From an uncultured Bacteroidota bacterium (GTDB lineage: Bacteria; Bacteroidota; Bacteroidia; Flavobacteriales; Flavobacteriaceae), in contig CACJHA010000002.1 in NCBI GenBank assembly GCA_902593075.1, forward strand, positions 1 to 64,000: a DNA stretch of 64,000 nucleotides, read 5' to 3'. Shown in pieces: positions 60,405 to 64,000 of the stretch (position 1 is its first letter; each line of letters starts with the position of its first letter). Under the pieces are notes generated by a model that worked only from the letters and a program-made list of their open reading frames with translations, was not told the DNA's origin and did no database searches. Position numbers and translations under genes: made by a program.

Positions 60405-62336
60405 ATGAATAAGAATTCTCCAATTTGGAATCCCACTTCAATAAGTGCATCTTCTAGTAGAATGCAGTCATTTCAGAATTTTGTGTCAAATAAAACTGGT
60501 CGGATTTTCAAAAATTATAAAGCTTTACATAACTGGTCTGTGACAGAATTATCTGAATTTTGGGGATGCATCGCATCATTTTTTAAAATAAAATTCGTAA
60601 CACCTTACACTTATGTGGTTAAAAATAAAAATCCATTTTTTAAAACCAAATGGTTTGGAGATTCTTGCCTAAGCTATGTTGAGCACATTGAAAGAAACTT
60701 TCAAAATAATAAAAAAGCAATTCTTTACAGAAATGAAAAACAAGAAGACACATGTATTACATGGAATTCATTATTCCTCAAGGCGTTTGAAATTAAAAAG
60801 GAATTGCTAGACAAGGGGGTAAAAAAAGGAGACTGTGTTGTGGGATATTTACCGAATCACCCTCTGACAGTCGCAGCATTTTTAGCCACAAATTCTATTG
60901 GCGCAATTTGGAGTTGTTGTTCCCCTGACTTCGGAGTTGAAAGTGTTATTTCGAGACTTGGACAATTAAATCCAATTGTATTGATTGGAACAAAAGAATA
61001 TACATATAATGAAAAAAAATATTATTTATCTGACAGAATTAAGTCAATACAAAAAAAAATCCCAACAATTAAGTCTGTTCTTTGTTGTGAAATAGGTTTT
61101 AAATCATGGAATTTAAACACAGAGAAAATTATTTCATTAGAATCATTAGCGGTAGAATTCGACCATCCAATTTGGGTTTTGTATTCTTCTGGAACTACTG
61201 GCAGACCTAAAGCAATTACTCATCGTACAGGAGGAATGCTCATGGAACAATATAAAGCAATTGCACTTCACCAAAATTTAAAACCCGGAGATCATTTTTT
61301 TTGGCATACCACAACAGGTTGGATGATGTGGAATTATGCACTAGGTGCATTACTTTGTGGAGGAGTATTATGTATTTATGATGGATCTCCTAACTATCCT
61401 GACCTTGGGGTTCAATGGCGCTTTGCTTCAGATAAATCTATCCACCATTTTGGACACGGGGCATCATTTTTTATTGAAAGCATGAAAAATAGTTTAAAAG
61501 ACATAAATAAGAATAATTTAATAAAACTTAGATCAATCGGTTCTACTGGGTCTCCCCTTTCAAAAGAAGCCTTCAGTTGGTTACAAAAAAAGCTTCCCGA
61601 GGTCCAGATTATTTCCTTGAGTGGAGGAACTGATGTTTGTTCTGCATTTTTAGGAGGGAATCCTAATTTACCTGTTTATGCAGGTTACTTGCAATGCGAG
61701 ATGTTAGGCGCTTCAGTTGAATGCTGGAATGAAAAAGGAGAAAAAGTAAATAATGAGACAGGTGAACTGGTTATTACGAATTCAATGCCCTGTATGCCAA
61801 TTTATTTTTGGGGTGATAATCAGAATAAGGTCTATACAGATAGCTATTTTCAGAAATTTAAAGGAGTTTGGACTCATGGAGATTGGATACAAAAATGTGA
61901 AACCAAAGGAATAAAAATACTCGGACGTTCAGATTCTACTTTAAACAGGAAAGGTGTTAGAATTGGAACCTCTGAAATATACAGAGTTTTAGACCAGGTA
62001 GACGAAATTGTAGACTCAATAATATTAGATTTACCAAATAAAAAAGATCATTCACAATTATTTTTATTTGTAGTTACAAGCAAGAAGCTAGATTTTAAAT
62101 TAATTGATAAGATTAAAAATCAATTAAAAATTAAATGTTCAGCTCAATATATTCCAGATAAAATAATTTCAATTAAGGAAGTACCCTATACATTAAGTGG
62201 AAAAAAATTAGAAATACCTATTAAAAAAATATTGTTAGGGAGTCCCCCATCAGAAGTAATCAATTATGGGTCGTTAAAAAACCCAAAAAGCCTTGACTTT
62301 TTTAGCCAAAACCGAAAACATTTAAAAATATTATAA
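60405..62336 (+). CDS. Acetoacetate-CoA ligase (acetoacetyl-CoA synthetase)
   Basis: VLYSSGTTGRPKAITHRTGGMLMEQYK, TTTGWMMWNYALGAL, SGGTDVCSAFLGG, C-term YTLSGKKLEIPIKKI. Confidence 0.94.
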   Translation: MNKNSPIWNPTSISASSSRMQSFQNFVSNKTGRIFKNYKALHNWSVTELSEFWGCIASFFKIKFVTPYTYVVKNKNPFFKTKWFGDSCLSYVEHIERNFQNNKKAILYRNEKQEDTCITWNSLFLKAFEIKKELLDKGVKKGDCVVGYLPNHPLTVAAFLATNSIGAIWSCCSPDFGVESVISRLGQLNPIVLIGTKEYTYNEKKYYLSDRIKSIQKKIPTIKSVLCCEIGFKSWNLNTEKIISLESLAVEFDHPIWVLYSSGTTGRPKAITHRTGGMLMEQYKAIALHQNLKPGDHFFWHTTTGWMMWNYALGALLCGGVLCIYDGSPNYPDLGVQWRFASDKSIHHFGHGASFFIESMKNSLKDINKNNLIKLRSIGSTGSPLSKEAFSWLQKKLPEVQIISLSGGTDVCSAFLGGNPNLPVYAGYLQCEMLGASVECWNEKGEKVNNETGELVITNSMPCMPIYFWGDNQNKVYTDSYFQKFKGVWTHGDWIQKCETKGIKILGRSDSTLNRKGVRIGTSEIYRVLDQVDEIVDSIILDLPNKKDHSQLFLFVVTSKKLDFKLIDKIKNQLKIKCSAQYIPDKIISIKEVPYTLSGKKLEIPIKKILLGSPPSEVINYGSLKNPKSLDFFSQNRKHLKIL

Positions 62337-62361
62337 ACAATTTGGTAATTTTACTTTCAAT

Positions 62362-63018
62362 ATGAAATTAATAATACCGGTTTTCCTACTGTTGATTTTC
62401 TGTTCTGAACTAAACGCACAGCAAGGATCCAAAATTAAACTTAAGAATGTGTCTGTAAGCGAGATCAAATTAGCGACAATTTTTCTATTTGGAAAAGAGT
62501 ATACAGCTAGGCAAAGAAATTTACTATTAAAAGAAATCTTGAGTTCCAGATTCTACGACCCAAATTTTAAGATGGAGGTAAATTTTCAAGAATTTATTTC
62601 AAATAAAAAATTTAATTTTATCCATAAAGGGCCAACCGAAATAATTATTAATTCATCGAAACTTTCAAACAGAAATTTATTTGTAACATATCATGGGGCT
62701 AGTGATATAGAGACGCCGAACAAAGAAAAGATAAATAGTTTTGTTGAGAAAGTTAAAGCTGTTTATATTGACAGTAGTCGAAAGGGTATTTTAAAGAGCA
62801 AAGAATTAAAAAAAGATATACTAATTATAAATTCAGAAATAAATCAACAAAGTTTAAATAAGAAAAAAAAGTATTTTGACTCTGACTCACCATTTCAAAA
62901 AGAAATAAAATTAGACAGAATTGATGACTATATCAATAAACTTGAAAGAAGAAAAAAGCGTATTGAAAAGAAATCTAATAGAATCCCATTAATTCAAATT
63001 AAAATCCTAACACGTTAA
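62362..63018 (+). CDS. Secreted hypothetical protein, Lys-rich
   Basis: Signal peptide IPVFLLLIFCSELNAQ; no recognised domain. Confidence 0.6.
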   Translation: MKLIIPVFLLLIFCSELNAQQGSKIKLKNVSVSEIKLATIFLFGKEYTARQRNLLLKEILSSRFYDPNFKMEVNFQEFISNKKFNFIHKGPTEIIINSSKLSNRNLFVTYHGASDIETPNKEKINSFVEKVKAVYIDSSRKGILKSKELKKDILIINSEINQQSLNKKKKYFDSDSPFQKEIKLDRIDDYINKLERRKKRIEKKSNRIPLIQIKILTR

Positions 63019-63044
63019 AAGTTTTAGCTTTTAACTCCACCAAG

Positions 63045-64000
63045 TTAATTTTTTAAAATCCAAAATTCCCATGGCTTCATTCGATATTCATAGGAGTAAG
63101 ACAATCTTTTGAATTTCTCGTCCTTATATCTTTTAAATGTTCCATTATACGGTGATCTAAACCCTATATGTTCTCCTGACATATTACCTACAAAAACTAT
63201 CGTGTCACCTTCTTTAGATCTTTCGAAAGCAAGAACTTTATCTAATAAAGAGGTTTTTATTGGAGTGTATTTACCCGCTTCTCTACCCGAATGTAAAGCA
63301 GGATGAGAATTTTTAAGCTCTCCTAGTTTTTTCAATAAATCGTAGGTTTCTCCTTTTACTTTCGGGAAACTGTCCTTTTCAAAGAAAAGTAAGCGCTTAT
63401 TTAAATCATATTCAACGCCACTATATAAAAATGGAAGTCCAGGAGAGATATAGTTTAGCGCTATCATTGTATGTGCTGCTTCTCCATACAATTCATCTAC
63501 AGTACCTGCCCAAGCATTTTCGTCATGAGAACTAACAAAATTGAGTAATAGATGCTCAGATTCATGTTGTAAAATAAAATTTTCACGATGTTTCTTGTAA
63601 TCAAGAACTGATTTGTTTCCTTTAGCAATATCTTTAGTCAAATGATGTCCAGGAAAATCATAGGAAGCATTAAAATTTTTTAAATGCTTCATCCCACCAG
63701 GATGATTGGCATCTGTTTCTCCAAGAATAAAGACTGGTTTTAATTTTTTTATTTCTGGTAACACTTCTTCGTAGAAATCCATTGGGACTGCATAAGCCTG
63801 ATCAATACGATAACCATCTATATCAACTTCTTTAATCCAGTATAGCATGGCTTCTTTCATTGCCTCACGCATAGAAAAATTATCGTAGTTAAGATCTGCA
63901 ACGTCGGTCCAGCCAAATGATTCTCCAGTTCGGGGGTCAATTGGGTCAATAATTTCCCCTGAAGCATTTTTTAAATAAAACTCTGGATGTTCTTCAATCC
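63045..64000 (-). CDS. Alpha-amylase family glycoside hydrolase (GH13), 5' end outside the window
   Basis: Open frame to the window edge (EEHPEFYLKNASGEIIDPIDPRTGESFGWTDVADLNYDNFSMREAM); VDIDGYRIDQAY, FILGETD, FVSSHDENAW. Confidence 0.93.
   Translation of the reverse strand, partial: IEEHPEFYLKNASGEIIDPIDPRTGESFGWTDVADLNYDNFSMREAMKEAMLYWIKEVDIDGYRIDQAYAVPMDFYEEVLPEIKKLKPVFILGETDANHPGGMKHLKNFNASYDFPGHHLTKDIAKGNKSVLDYKKHRENFILQHESEHLLLNFVSSHDENAWAGTVDELYGEAAHTMIALNYISPGLPFLYSGVEYDLNKRLLFFEKDSFPKVKGETYDLLKKLGELKNSHPALHSGREAGKYTPIKTSLLDKVLAFERSKEGDTIVFVGNMSGEHIGFRSPYNGTFKRYKDEKFKRLSYSYEYRMKPWEFWILKN

Overview
AT-rich, densely coding chromosomal window from a Bacteroidota genome, most likely a marine Flavobacteriia-type lineage. 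The support is SusC/SusD, TonB-dependent receptors, a bacterial GH3-like protein, a FolK-dNK fusion, tig-clpP-clpX, rpsP-rimM, and TTG-N20-TAnnTTTG-like promoters. I recognise about 50 genes and 3 tRNAs (Leu-TAA, Gly-GCC, Ser-GGA). I found no CRISPR array, IS element, integrase or prophage, and no recognisable DNA-binding regulator. Housekeeping content includes fadJ/fadA, mutS, clpX/clpP/tig, rpsP/rimM, sucA/sucB and rmuC. Three accessory loci stand out. (1) About 5.4-20.4 kb: a SusC/SusD pair with two S9 peptidases (one resembling glutamyl endopeptidase), an exported M81/MlrC-like protein between two MlrB-like (S12) serine hydrolases, and a divergent pair resembling DgcA (dipeptide-epimerase/enolase superfamily) and DgcN (DUF1611). 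I read this as a candidate PUL-like system for D-glutamate-containing peptides. Two 9-N5-9 inverted repeats lie in its promoter regions. (2) 47.0-52.1 kb: ribokinase, GRP-type sugar transporter, a lipoprotein-like ADP-ribosylglycohydrolase-family protein and GH32. (3) 36.9-41.5 kb: umuC-umuD in reversed order, translationally coupled to a secreted protein and a TonB receptor. All calls come from reading the sequence by eye; no homology search was run.
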